This document shows positions 1 through 7,731 of a DNA stretch of 64,000 nucleotides, one piece after another. The notes beneath the pieces are model-generated. The model was not told the origin of the DNA, searched no databases, and saw only the letters and a list, made by a program, of their open reading frames with translations. Position 1 is the stretch's first letter. Each line of letters starts with the position of its first letter. Position numbers and translations under genes: made by a program. The stretch is taken from assembly GCF_003605755.1 (NCBI RefSeq), contig NZ_RAHJ01000020.1, forward strand, positions 1-64,000, in the 5' to 3' direction. Origin of the DNA: Tsuneonella suprasediminis. Its GTDB lineage: Bacteria; Pseudomonadota; Alphaproteobacteria; Sphingomonadales; Sphingomonadaceae.

Positions 1-45
1 CTCTTAATCAGCGGGTCCTAGGTTCGAGCCCTAGTGCGTCCACCA
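1..45 (+). tRNA. tRNA-Lys (anticodon CTT), 3' part only
   Basis: The window opens inside the anticodon loop. Loop CTCTTAA lies at 1-7, with anticodon CTT at 3-5 followed by a purine. The 3' anticodon stem, a five-base variable region, T arm CTAGG/TTCGAGC/CCTAG, acceptor strand TGCGTCC, discriminator A at 42 and encoded CCA at 43-45 follow. The 5' half is outside the window. A T run at 46-50 is a likely terminator. An integrase remnant begins 18 bp downstream, so this tRNA 3' end probably served as an attachment site. Confidence 0.9.
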
Positions 46-62
46 TTTTTCTTCCTTGACAA

Positions 63-827
63 TCAAGAGTTTACGTCGAGGCCGGCGACAAGCTTGAGCC
101 GCGGGCGGCTCTCACTGTGACCATTTTTGTGACCTGAGCTTTCCAGCTTTTCCGGGCAGTTAGACTTTTTCGTGTCTGTGACCGGATTAATCAGCGGGTC
201 TGTGCCCGGTACAATCAGCTGGTCGGCATAAGGCTGGAGATGCTTCACCGACATGTGCGCATAACGCCGCACCATCGATTCCGATTTCCATCCCCCCAGT
301 TCCTGAAGCACCCAGGTGGGCACGTCATTCTGCCGGAGCCAGGTCGCCCAGGTGTGCCGCAGATCGTGCCAGCGAAAATCCTCGATCCCGCAGGCCTTCA
401 ATGCCGCACGCCAGGTCCGCGTATTCGCATTGGCAAGGCGCTTGCCCCGAAATGTGAACACATGAACCGGATGCTTGCCCTTCTGCCGCCGTAATACGCC
501 AAGAGCCGCCTCGTTCAGGGGCACGCCGAGCGCCTCCCCGTTCTTGGTCTCGCCATATCCGATCGTGACGATGCGCCGGGTCATATCGACCTGATCCCAT
601 CGCAGATGGAGTATGTTGCCCTGACGCAGGCCGGTCGACAATGCGAACAGCACCACCTCGCGCTGGTGTTCAGGAAGCCGACCCATGAGCTCGGCGGCCT
701 GATCGTGGGTGAGAAACCGCACCCTGACCCGGCCACTGCGCGCATAGGTCTTGAACGCCGGCACATGCGCGATCCATTGGCGAGCTTGAGCATCGCGGCT
801 CTCCTTGTCTAGCGAGCGCCTGCCCAT
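63..827 (-). pseudogene. Tyrosine recombinase (integrase), N-terminally truncated
   Basis: The catalytic domain of a phage/island-type tyrosine integrase is intact. The Arg of TGLRQGN, the HDLRH box (His and Arg), the GGW motif and the Tyr nucleophile in RRYAHMS are in the right order. The N-terminal core-binding and arm-binding domains are missing. Homology-like sequence stops near 800-827, and the open frame beyond that (to 1010) runs antisense to an unrelated SnoaL-like fragment. The gene points toward the tRNA-Lys 3' end 18 bp away, the usual arrangement for an element integrated in a tRNA. It is probably inactive because DNA binding needs the missing domains. The Met at 825-827 is only a convenient boundary, not a trusted start. 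Confidence 0.8.
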
Positions 828-870
828 GGCCGCAGCACGATGTCCTTGTGGACAATCACGCGCAGCCGCC

Positions 871-1040
871 ATGGAGATGTTCGCGGCGAACTGGATTGCC
901 AACTGGAACGCGCGCGATCTCGACGCCATTCTGGCGCACTTTGCCGAAGACGCGCGCTTCATCAGCCCATTGGCCGCGGAACTGACGGGATCTCCCATCA
1001 TCGAAGGCAAGGCCAGTTTGCGCGCCTATCTTTTCGGACT
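871..1040 (+). pseudogene. SnoaL-like (NTF2-fold) protein, 3' truncated fragment
   Basis: From the ATG at 871 about 57 residues read like the start of a SnoaL/NTF2-fold protein: an N-terminal helix with WNARDLDAILAHFAEDARF, then SPLAAELTGSP and GKASLRAY. The similarity ends abruptly near 1035-1040, where a different frame starts to read as a PepSY membrane protein. The rest of the domain (about 70-80 residues in relatives) is absent. The frame runs on as nonsense to 1092. This is a gene cut by a deletion or recombination event. The function of the intact ancestor cannot be told from the fragment. Confidence 0.6.
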
Positions 1041-2026
1041 TTTTCACTCTGCGCTGGGGCAAGGGGCAGCGCAGCTGGCTCGACGCGCATAATGTGACGG
1101 CTGTTGTGGCTCTGCCCTATCACGCGATGATCACCTATACCGGGCTGATCACGCTGGCTGTGATGTACATGCCTTGGCCAATTCTCGCGAACTACGGACA
1201 GTCGGCCGCCTTCGAGGAGGATGCCTATGGCGCTCTGCCAACCAGCGAAGCCTCAGGCCGCCCCATAGTGCTCGCGCCGATTGACCCGATGGTTGACGCC
1301 GCTACCCGGCAATGGGCGGGCACCCCGCCCCGTACTCTTGTCATTCGCCACCCCTGTGACGCTGCCGCAACCGTCATGCTGACACGCGCCCGGACCAACC
1401 GGCTCAATGCCCTTGGGACATCCATAACCTATTCCGGCGCGAGCGGAGACAAGCTGTCGCAATCGCCCTCGCCCGGAGCCGCAGCCACGACAGCCGGGGT
1501 TTTGCTGGGGCTTCATCTGGGCGCATTTGCCGACCCGCTCATGCGATGGACGTTCTTCGTTCTGGGCCTGACCGGAAGTGCCATGGTCGCCACCGGCCTG
1601 TCTCTCTGGACAGTCAAACGTAGTAGCCGGTCCAGCTGGGGTCTGTGGCTTGTCGAGCGGCTGAATATCGGCGCTGTCGCGTGCCTCCCCGCCGGCATGG
1701 CGGCCTACCTTCTCGCGAACCGTCTGATCCCGACGGAGATACCGAACCGGGCAGGTCTGGAGGTCGACACAATGTTCTGGGTCTGGTTCGGGCTGGCAAT
1801 AGCCACGCTTGCGAGGCCCGTGCGCCGAGCGTGGATCGAGACCCTTGCTATTGCCGCGTTCCTGTTCGCAGCGGCGCCGCTTGTCAGCATTGTGATGACG
1901 GACAGAGGACTGATCCAGAGTTTGTCCAGCGGGGATTGGTTGTTCGCCTCGTTCGATTGCGCGCTGCTTGCCATCGCCGGGCTCCTCAGCTTTACGGCCT
2001 GGCGTATTTGGCGTTCGTCTGAGTGA
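1040..2026 (+). pseudogene. PepSY-associated membrane protein, N-terminally truncated
   Basis: Homology-like sequence starts at about 1040 with FFTLRWGKGQRSWLDAHN and continues through the conserved AHN..LP.H..ITY.GL helix to a normal C-terminus with several more transmembrane helices. The usual first helix and first PepSY repeat are missing. A GTG at 1094 could start a 310-residue product, but it would lack the N-terminal helix. In proteobacteria this family commonly lies beside TonB-dependent siderophore receptors and DUF3325/DUF3649 genes and is linked to iron uptake. Here the DUF3325 neighbour survives 19 bp downstream, in frameshifted form. The gene is most likely a remnant. Confidence 0.7.
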
Positions 2027-2045
2027 CCCACGGAGAGAGCATCAG

Positions 2046-2361
2046 ATGACGCTTGAAGCCGGACTGATCGGATATTGCGCATTGACGCTGTTGGCATTGT
2101 CCATGCCGAAGCATCGTCGGCCCTTGGGCCTTGCCCACCTGCCTTCCGAAAGGATGGCTCGTTGGTCGGGTTGGCTGGTGTTGGGAGTATCCGCCATCAT
2201 CGCATGGCACGGCCTCGGCTTTGCCTTGGGAAGCACTTTGGCTGGGGCAGATCTGCCTGTCTGCCCTTGCGCTGACCTTGCTCATGTCATGGAAACCACA
2301 GCGATCATTTCAGTTAGCTGGGGTGACAGTCGCAACTGGCATTATTGCATTGGTATACTAA
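2046..2361 (+). pseudogene. DUF3325 family small membrane protein, frameshifted
   Basis: The ATG at 2046 has a purine-rich GGAGAG upstream and opens a DUF3325-type protein (LALSMPKHRR, two hydrophobic helices). The frame is right up to about 2230. The conserved C-terminal helix WLGQICLSALALTLL and the ending ALVY then continue in another frame to a stop at 2359-2361. Removing one G from the GGG at 2228-2230 restores one continuous reading frame of about 105 residues. This is either a genuine single-base insertion or a sequencing error. It sits in the same remnant iron-uptake block as the truncated PepSY gene. Confidence 0.7.
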
Positions 2362-2469
2362 AATAACTGAAACCGCCCTCTCTCCCCAGATTTTGCGCGG
2401 CAGGTGGCGCAGCGGCGGGGCGCCCTGCCGCCACTTCGCCGCCACCACCCCGCCGCCCCACGCAGGTGG

Positions 2470-3882
2470 TCAGATGTGCAGCGCACGTCCGTATGCGGCC
2501 AGTACGCTTTCGTGCATCGATTCGCTGATCGTCGGGTGCGGGAAGATGGTCTGCATCAGTTCCGCTTCGGTCGTTTCCAGCGTCTTGCCAACGACATAGC
2601 CCTGGATCATCTCAGTCACTTCCGCGCCCACCATATGCGCGCCCAGCAGTTCGCCGGTCTTCGCATCGAACACCGTCTTGGTGAAGCCCTCGGCTTCACC
2701 CAGCGCGATGGCCTTGCCGTTGCCGATGAACGGGAACATGCCGACTTTGACCTGATACCCCGCCTCTTTCGCCTTTGCTTCGGTCATGCCGACGCTGGCG
2801 ATCTGCGGGTGGCAATAGGTGCAGCCGGGGATGTTGTTCCGGTCGAGCGGGTGCGGGTGGACATCCTTGTTGCCCAGTTCCTTCGCAATCGCTTCGGCGG
2901 TGGTCACCCCTTCGTGGCTGGCCTTGTGCGCCAGCCAGGGGCCGGGCGTGCAATCGCCAATAGCCCACAGGCCCTTTGACTTCGTGCGACCATAGGGATC
3001 GATCTGGATGAACCCGCGGTCAAGTTCGACCAGCTTCTCCAGCCCGACATTCTCGGTATTGGGCACGATGCCGATGGCGACGATCACGTGGCTGAACTCG
3101 CCATCCACGACCTTGCCATCCTTGCCCTTGATCTTCGCTTTCACTCCGGCCTTGCCCACGTCGAGCGCTTCGACACCGGCGCCGGTCATCACCTTGATGC
3201 CTTGCTTGGTCAGGCTCTTTTCGAGGAAAGCGGACACGTCGGCATCTTCCACCGGCACGATCCGGTCGAGCATTTCAACGACTGTCACTTCCGCGCCCAT
3301 ATCGTTGTAGAAGCTGGCGAATTCGATGCCGATCGCCCCACTGCCGATCACCAGCAGCTTGCCCGGCATTTCCTTCGGCGTCATCGCGTGGCGGTAGGTC
3401 CACACCCGCTCGCCATCGGCCTTGGCAAACGGCAGATCGCGCGCACGGGCACCGGTGGCGACGATCACGTGTTTGGCGGTCAGCTTTTCTTCGCCCTTAT
3501 CGCTCTTCACGGTCAGGCTGGTGGGGCCAGTCAGAGTGCCTTCGCCCATGTGGACGGTAATCTTGTTCTTCTTCATCAGGTGGGTCACACCCTGATTGAG
3601 CTGTTTGGCAACCCCGCGCGAACGCTTCACCACGGCCTCCAGATCTGCCTCGATCGCACCGGCGATCTTCAGGCCATAGTCCTTGGCGTGCTGGGCATAG
3701 TGGAGGATCTCCGCCGAACGCAGCAGCGCCTTGGTCGGGATGCAGCCCCAGTTGAGGCAGATACCGCCGAGGTTTTCCCGCTCCACAATCGCCGTTTTCA
3801 GCCCCAGTTGCGCGCAGCGGATCGCCGCGACATAGCCGCCGGGGCCGGAGCCGAGCACGATCACGTCATATTGGTCAGCCAT
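2470..3882 (-). CDS. lpdA: Dihydrolipoyl dehydrogenase (E3)
   Basis: FAD-dependent flavoprotein of 470 residues that reoxidises dihydrolipoyl groups of the 2-oxoacid dehydrogenase complexes with NAD+. Visible features are the N-terminal FAD-binding GSGPGGYVAA (about 11-20), the redox pair GGICLNWGC (Cys42, Cys47), the NAD-binding GSGAIGIEFAS (about 178) and the C-terminal catalytic HPTISE (His449, Glu454). Length matches the family. It lies on the same strand as pdhC but about 1.7 kb downstream, separated by unrelated genes and repeats, so probably has its own promoter. Being in the same neighbourhood as pdhC suggests service to pyruvate dehydrogenase, though E3 is normally shared. Confidence 0.96.
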   Translation of the reverse strand: MADQYDVIVLGSGPGGYVAAIRCAQLGLKTAIVERENLGGICLNWGCIPTKALLRSAEILHYAQHAKDYGLKIAGAIEADLEAVVKRSRGVAKQLNQGVTHLMKKNKITVHMGEGTLTGPTSLTVKSDKGEEKLTAKHVIVATGARARDLPFAKADGERVWTYRHAMTPKEMPGKLLVIGSGAIGIEFASFYNDMGAEVTVVEMLDRIVPVEDADVSAFLEKSLTKQGIKVMTGAGVEALDVGKAGVKAKIKGKDGKVVDGEFSHVIVAIGIVPNTENVGLEKLVELDRGFIQIDPYGRTKSKGLWAIGDCTPGPWLAHKASHEGVTTAEAIAKELGNKDVHPHPLDRNNIPGCTYCHPQIASVGMTEAKAKEAGYQVKVGMFPFIGNGKAIALGEAEGFTKTVFDAKTGELLGAHMVGAEVTEMIQGYVVGKTLETTEAELMQTIFPHPTISESMHESVLAAYGRALHI

Positions 3883-4167
3883 TCAATTCCTGCCTGTTTC
3901 CTGATTTCGACGCATCGAAAGCAACACATCCGGGTGACGCTCGATGCATTTTTGAAAAGTGTGACTTTTGCCCGCCCCTATCCGTAAATCGCCCGTTTTG
4001 GAGCGCGCGAGTGTGGACTTTGCCGGGCCGCGATCCGCCGCCAGGTGTGACTTTTGCCAAGCCGCCCTGCACGTCTTGCCCGCCCTGTCGGAAGCCGCCG
4101 AAAGAAGTGCCGTTGTCCGCATCGCGGGCAGAATGCCACCGCCAGCGGGCTGTAGGAAAGCGATCAT
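3883..4167 (-). CDS. Hypothetical ORF, doubtful
   Basis: A 94-residue open frame whose ATG overlaps the stop of the DUF559 gene by 4 nt (ATGA). It ends immediately before lpdA, so it fills the intergenic gap exactly. I recognise no domain. It has two similar KSH-containing segments (KSHLAADRG, KSHTFQKCIE), which come from a 14-bp DNA direct repeat rather than from protein selection. It may be repeat-derived non-coding sequence that happens to be open. Confidence 0.25.
   Translation of the reverse strand: MIAFLQPAGGGILPAMRTTALLSAASDRAGKTCRAAWQKSHLAADRGPAKSTLARSKTGDLRIGAGKSHTFQKCIERHPDVLLSMRRNQETGRN
3955..4058. repeat. Three 14-bp direct repeats, first one part of a palindrome
   Basis: GTGTGACTTTTGCC occurs at 3959-3972 and 4045-4058, with a variant GTGTGGACTTTGCC at 4011-4024. 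The first copy is embedded in a palindrome, AAAAGT-GTG-ACTTTT, at 3955-3969. The cluster lies upstream of lpdA (minus strand). It could be a set of regulator sites for lpdA or part of a dispersed repeat. Confidence 0.55.
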
Positions 4168-4505
4168 GGCGCACCGCCTGCCGCATCATGGCCGTGAGCG
4201 CCGGAGACTTCGAGCGCGACAAGAATGGCGGCCGCAACTCCATCAGCATTCGTAAGCACATCGTTGTTCCAGAAGCGTATTACGCGGAAACCCTGCATTT
4301 CCAGCCAGGCATCGCGCGTCATATCGTCAGCATTTTCGGCGTGCTGGCTGCCATCGACCTCGACAATCAATCGCGCCTGAAAACATACAAAATCAACGAT
4401 ATAGTCGCCGATCTGCTCCTGCCGTCTGAATTTCCATCCAGCTATGCGTTTGCCGCGCAGCATCGACCATAAACGCCGCTCTGCATCGGTTGGCGCTCGC
4501 CGCAT
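4164..4505 (-). CDS. DUF559 family endonuclease-like protein
   Basis: About 113 residues with the DUF559 signature, a Vsr/restriction-endonuclease-like fold. It reads RRAPTDAERRLW near the N-terminus, then KFRRQ.QIG.YIVDFVC, then LIVEVDGSQH, and ends with GFRVIRFWNNDVL. The D of VDF and the E.D of VEVDG are the expected metal-binding residues of the fold. The open frame extends upstream to 4673, but that part translates a dispersed GC-rich repeat (SPLAGEEG-like), so I place the start at the ATG at 4503-4505. Cellular role is unknown; genes of this family are often found as single genes near repeats. Confidence 0.75.
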   Translation of the reverse strand: MRRAPTDAERRLWSMLRGKRIAGWKFRRQEQIGDYIVDFVCFQARLIVEVDGSQHAENADDMTRDAWLEMQGFRVIRFWNNDVLTNADGVAAAILVALEVSGAHGHDAAGGAP

Positions 4506-4539
4506 ACGTTTCGCCAGAGGGAGAAGGTCTCGCCTTCCC

Positions 4540-4655
4540 CCTCTCCTTCCCACACGCTGATGCGTGCGGGCCCCTTCCTCTCCCGCAAGGGGAGAGGAGG
4601 TTGGTCCATCTTTAAGCCCTTCTCCCCTTGCGGGAGAGGGGTTGGGGAGAGGGGG
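4540..4655. repeat. Dispersed inverted repeat (CTCTCCCGCAAGGGGAGAG type)
   Basis: CCTCTCCCGCAAGGGGAGAGG near 4577 and its inverted partner around 4619-4645 (CTCCCCTTGCGGGAGAG followed by GGTTGGGGAGAGGG) form a palindromic element of a kind that is common between genes in many proteobacteria. It separates the thioesterase from the DUF559 gene. Its translation produces the false N-terminal extension of the latter. Confidence 0.7.
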
Positions 4656-4669
4656 ATGCAGCGCCTCGG

Positions 4670-5050
4670 TCACAGCGCCGCTTCGCCCACCGCCCGGGGG
4701 CGGTTGTTGTCATCGAGCAGCACGAATTTGAATGTCCCGCTGCACACTTTGGTGGTCGCTTCGCCATTGCGTTCGCGGGCGATGCCTTCGGCGGCTATCG
4801 TCAGCGAAGTATTCCCGGTGGCGACGATATCGCAATAGATGCTCAGTTCATCCCCCACCGCCATCGCGCCGGGAAACGCGAAATCGGTGGCGGACACGAC
4901 CACGGCCTTGCCCTTCCCCACCCGGCTCGCCAGCGCGCCTGCGCCCAATGCCATCTGGCTCATCAGCCAGCCGCCGAACACCCCGTCATACGGGTTGGTA
5001 TCGGTCGGCATCGCCGTGACGCGGATGAGGGGATCGCGTATCTCGCTCAT
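4670..5050 (-). CDS. Acyl-CoA thioesterase, hotdog fold (YciA-like)
   Basis: A 126-residue single-domain hotdog thioesterase, predicted to hydrolyse acyl-CoA thioesters in the cytoplasm. It has the typical early segment MPTDTNPYDGVFGGWLMSQM, with the active-site Asn/Asp region before the long helix. The central strand reads ATDFAFPGAMAVGDELSIYCDI and a TSLTIAAEG strand follows. The start overlaps the stop of the upstream lipoprotein gene by 4 nt, and that gene in turn overlaps pdhC by 4 nt, so the three are probably translated from one message. Substrate cannot be told from sequence. Confidence 0.85.
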   Translation of the reverse strand: MSEIRDPLIRVTAMPTDTNPYDGVFGGWLMSQMALGAGALASRVGKGKAVVVSATDFAFPGAMAVGDELSIYCDIVATGNTSLTIAAEGIARERNGEATTKVCSGTFKFVLLDDNNRPRAVGEAAL

Positions 5051-5598
5051 GAAGCGCGCCGCAATTCCAGCGTTACACCGTCGAACCAGCGCACAGTCAG
5101 GTTATCGTCGCCTTCGAGCTGCAAGGTCGGCTCTCCATCCGCATCGGGCGGACCGAACCGCTGACCGTCGGCGCAAGTCAGCTCGACCCCGCCTGCGCTG
5201 CCGCTCTCGCGCGGCGCGGGATTAGCGCAGGCGGAAATAAATGACGAATAGGCAGCAGGATCGCCAGCGATCGCAGAGCCGCTCCATTTGGCCGAATTGC
5301 GGCCGATGCTCAGCCATAGCCCTTTCAGCGCTGCCAGTTGTGCATCGCCATACGCCTGCACTCTGCCCGATGGATCGGTCAGGCGAGCCTGCGTGACTTG
5401 CCACTGGCCGTAAATCGCCGCCTGAACCGGCTCTCCCGCGGCAAGCGTTGCCGTGTCGGCGGGTGTCGCAACGGGCGCGGTCGATGCCGGGGCAGCGGAG
5501 GCATTATCGCCCGCTGCCGCATTGTCGGCAGTCGTGTTATCGGCACAGGCGGCAATCAGCAGCGCGCCCGCCACCACTGCCGCTGTCCGATAGATCAT
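5047..5598 (-). CDS. Hypothetical lipoprotein
   Basis: A 183-residue protein starting [18 protein letters not shown], a clear lipoprotein signal with lipobox LIAAC. An Ala/Thr/Asp-rich linker leads into a small domain that begins [14 protein letters not shown] and ends [12 protein letters not shown]. It should be anchored to a membrane in the periplasm. I do not recognise the domain. The start at 5596-5598 is chosen because it gives the signal peptide and a 4-nt ATGA overlap with the end of pdhC; the frame upstream is antisense-like nonsense within pdhC. It is coupled to pdhC on one side and to a thioesterase on the other. Confidence 0.75.
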   Translation of the reverse strand: MIYRTAAVVAGALLIAACADNTTADNAAAGDNASAAPASTAPVATPADTATLAAGEPVQAAIYGQWQVTQARLTDPSGRVQAYGDAQLAALKGLWLSIGRNSAKWSGSAIAGDPAAYSSFISACANPAPRESGSAGGVELTCADGQRFGPPDADGEPTLQLEGDDNLTVRWFDGVTLELRRAS

Positions 5599-6905
5599 GC
5601 CACCAGCCCCAGCGGCGCCTCGCACAATTCCTTGAACACTTTCATCAGATCGGCCCCATCTGCGCCATCGATGGCGCGGTGGTCGAAGCTGCCCGTGGCG
5701 CTCATCACAGTGGCCACACCCAGTGCATCGTCGATCACCCACGGGCGTTTTTCCCCGGCGCCAACAGCCAGAATCATGCCCTGCGGCGGATTGATGACAG
5801 CATCGAACTGCTTGATGCCGAACATGCCAAGGTTCGAAAGGCTGGCGGTGCCGCCCTGATATTCGTGCGGCTGCAGCTTCCCGTCGCGCGCCTTGCCCGC
5901 CAGTTCCTTCATCTCTGTGCTGATCGCGCTGATCGATTTGGCACCGGCATCGGTGACGATAGGCGTAATCAGCCCGCTGGGCGCAGCGACTGCGACCGAG
6001 ATATCGGCGCGGCTGAATTTCCGCAGTTCGTCACCCGCGAAGCTGACATTGCATTTCGGCACCTGCACCAGCGCCCTGGCCAGCGCCTTGATCAGCAAGT
6101 CGTTGACCGACAGCTTCACCCCTTGCGGTTCGAGCGCGGCGTTGAGTTCGCCGCGCAGCTTGAGCAGCGCATCGAGCCGGACATCGACCGTTAGATAGAT
6201 ATGCGGGATCGTCTGCTTCGCTTCGGTCAGGCGGCGCGCGATAACCTTGCGGACATTGTTGAGCTTTTCGGCTTCGTAAGGAATGCCGAAATCGGGCACC
6301 GATGCAGCGGTCGCGGTCGGTGCGGGAGCCGATGCGGCGGCTTGCGAGGGCGCACTCGCTGCATCTGCCTTAGCCGCGGTGCCGGGGCTGGCCGCTTCCA
6401 CGTCCGCCTTCACGATACGGCCGTTGGGGCCGGAGCCGGTGACAGCGGACAGGTCGATACCCTTCTGTTCCGCGATGCGTTTGGCGAGCGGCGAGGCGAT
6501 AATGCGATCGCCATCGGCCTTGGGCGCGGTACGCGCGGCGGGAACCGCAGCTTCGCCCTGTGTCGCGGAGGCCGATTCGGATTTCTTCGGCGCTTCCTTC
6601 GCTGGAGCGGCGGCTGCTTCTTCCTTCGGGGCGGCAGAGGCGGCGACTTCGCCTGCATCCTCGCCATCGCCTGCCAGCAGGGCGATCACTGTGCCGACCT
6701 TAACGCCTTCACTGCCTTCGGGAATTTCGATCTTTGCAATCGTACCTTCGTCAACCGCTTCGAATTCCATCGTCGCCTTGTCGGTTTCGATTTCGGCCAT
6801 GATATCGCCAGCGGAAACGGTGTCGCCTTCTTTCACCAGCCATTTGGCGAGCGTGCCTTCCTCCATCGTGGGGGAAAGGGCGGGCATCTTGATCGGCGTC
6901 GGCAT
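5595..6905 (-). CDS. pdhC: Pyruvate dehydrogenase complex E2, dihydrolipoyllysine acetyltransferase
   Basis: A 436-residue E2 core enzyme that transfers acetyl groups from lipoyl-lysine to CoA. It has one N-terminal lipoyl domain (1-80) with the lipoylated Lys43 in ETDKATMEF. An Ala/Pro/Lys-rich linker follows, then a peripheral-subunit-binding domain at about 136-170 ([12 protein letters not shown]...[12 protein letters not shown]), a second Ala/Pro linker, and the catalytic domain from about 210. The active-site motif is DHRAIDG with His409 and Asp413. The E1 genes are not adjacent in the window. It heads a small cluster with a lipoprotein and a thioesterase gene. Confidence 0.95.
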   Translation of the reverse strand: MPTPIKMPALSPTMEEGTLAKWLVKEGDTVSAGDIMAEIETDKATMEFEAVDEGTIAKIEIPEGSEGVKVGTVIALLAGDGEDAGEVAASAAPKEEAAAAPAKEAPKKSESASATQGEAAVPAARTAPKADGDRIIASPLAKRIAEQKGIDLSAVTGSGPNGRIVKADVEAASPGTAAKADAASAPSQAAASAPAPTATAASVPDFGIPYEAEKLNNVRKVIARRLTEAKQTIPHIYLTVDVRLDALLKLRGELNAALEPQGVKLSVNDLLIKALARALVQVPKCNVSFAGDELRKFSRADISVAVAAPSGLITPIVTDAGAKSISAISTEMKELAGKARDGKLQPHEYQGGTASLSNLGMFGIKQFDAVINPPQGMILAVGAGEKRPWVIDDALGVATVMSATGSFDHRAIDGADGADLMKVFKELCEAPLGLVA

Positions 6906-7036
6906 AGGGATTGGCAGTCCTTCGCTTTGGTATGCGGTTTACGTTACGTCGCTTTGGCCCAACGCGCCGTTTGGGGCAAGGTTCTTGCCCTGAATACGAT
7001 TTCGGCAGATACCTGCACGCCAGAGAAGGAGCATCG

Positions 7037-7489
7037 ATGCGCGTATATCTCGTTATCATGGACGAAACGCCCGAAGCGGAAAAGGCGCTGCGTTTTGCCT
7101 CGCGCCGGGCGATGAAGACGGGCGGCAGTGTCCACATTCTGGCAATCGTGCCGCGGGAAAACTTCAATGCGTTCGGCGGCGTTCAGGCCACTATCGAACA
7201 GGAAGCGATTGACCGCGCCGAAGTGATCGCCAACAGCGCGGCAGGCAGTATCTTTGCCGAAAGCGGCAAGATGCCCACGATCCTCGTCCGCAGCGGCGAT
7301 CCGCAGAAAGTGATCCGCAAATATCTGGAAGAACACCCGGAGGTGGCCGCGCTGGTGCTGGGCACCGCGGCGGAAGGCGGGCCGGGGCCGCTGGTCAGCT
7401 ATTTCAGCGGCCATGCGGGCGCCCTGCCCTGCCCGGTCTATCTGGTGCCGGGCATCTTCACGGAAGAGGATATCGACCGGCTGGCGTAG
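7037..7489 (+). CDS. Universal stress protein family
   Basis: A 150-residue protein with a UspA-like layout. The first strand is MRVYLVIMDETPEAEKALRFA, followed by HILAIVPRE, the central EHPEVAALVLGTAAEGGPGPLVSYF and a last strand CPVYLVPG. The C-terminal ATP-binding pattern G-2x-G-9x-G(S/T) is only loosely present (GTAAEGGPGPLVS), so nucleotide binding is uncertain. The ATG at 7037 is preferred over an upstream frame start at 6911 because AGAAGGA lies just before it and residues match from MRVYLVI on. It is divergent from pdhC. Confidence 0.8.
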   Translation: MRVYLVIMDETPEAEKALRFASRRAMKTGGSVHILAIVPRENFNAFGGVQATIEQEAIDRAEVIANSAAGSIFAESGKMPTILVRSGDPQKVIRKYLEEHPEVAALVLGTAAEGGPGPLVSYFSGHAGALPCPVYLVPGIFTEEDIDRLA

Positions 7490-7527
7490 CGGGTTCGGGC
7501 GAATGGGCGGCGGTGGGCGGCCGACGA

Positions 7528-7712
7528 GAGGCGCGTCGCTGCGCCCCTCACAATGACGAGGGCTAGAGGATACCGGACCCCACTCCCCAACCTCGTCATT
7601 GCGAACGCAGTGAAGCAATCCATCGTGTGACGGTCCCGCCATTTACACCGGTTGCGATAAACCCAACGGCGTGCCCTGGATTGCCGCGCCACTCCGCTCC
7701 TCGAAATGACGA
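7528..7712. repeat. Interspersed palindromic repeat (CGTCATTGCGA element)
   Basis: This fills most of the USP-rnr gap (7490-7731), in which I see no gene. A full copy runs 7594-7712: it opens CGTCATTGCGAACGCAGTGA with GCAATCCA after it. It has a variable middle and closes TGGATTGCCGCGCC then CTCGAAATGACGA, the inverse of the opening. A half copy (TCACAATGACGA-type) lies before it at 7528-7560. The same element recurs near 22.2, 22.6, 32.7 and 35.7-36.4 kb. Confidence 0.85.
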
Positions 7713-7731
7713 AGGTGAGAGCGAGAGCCCG

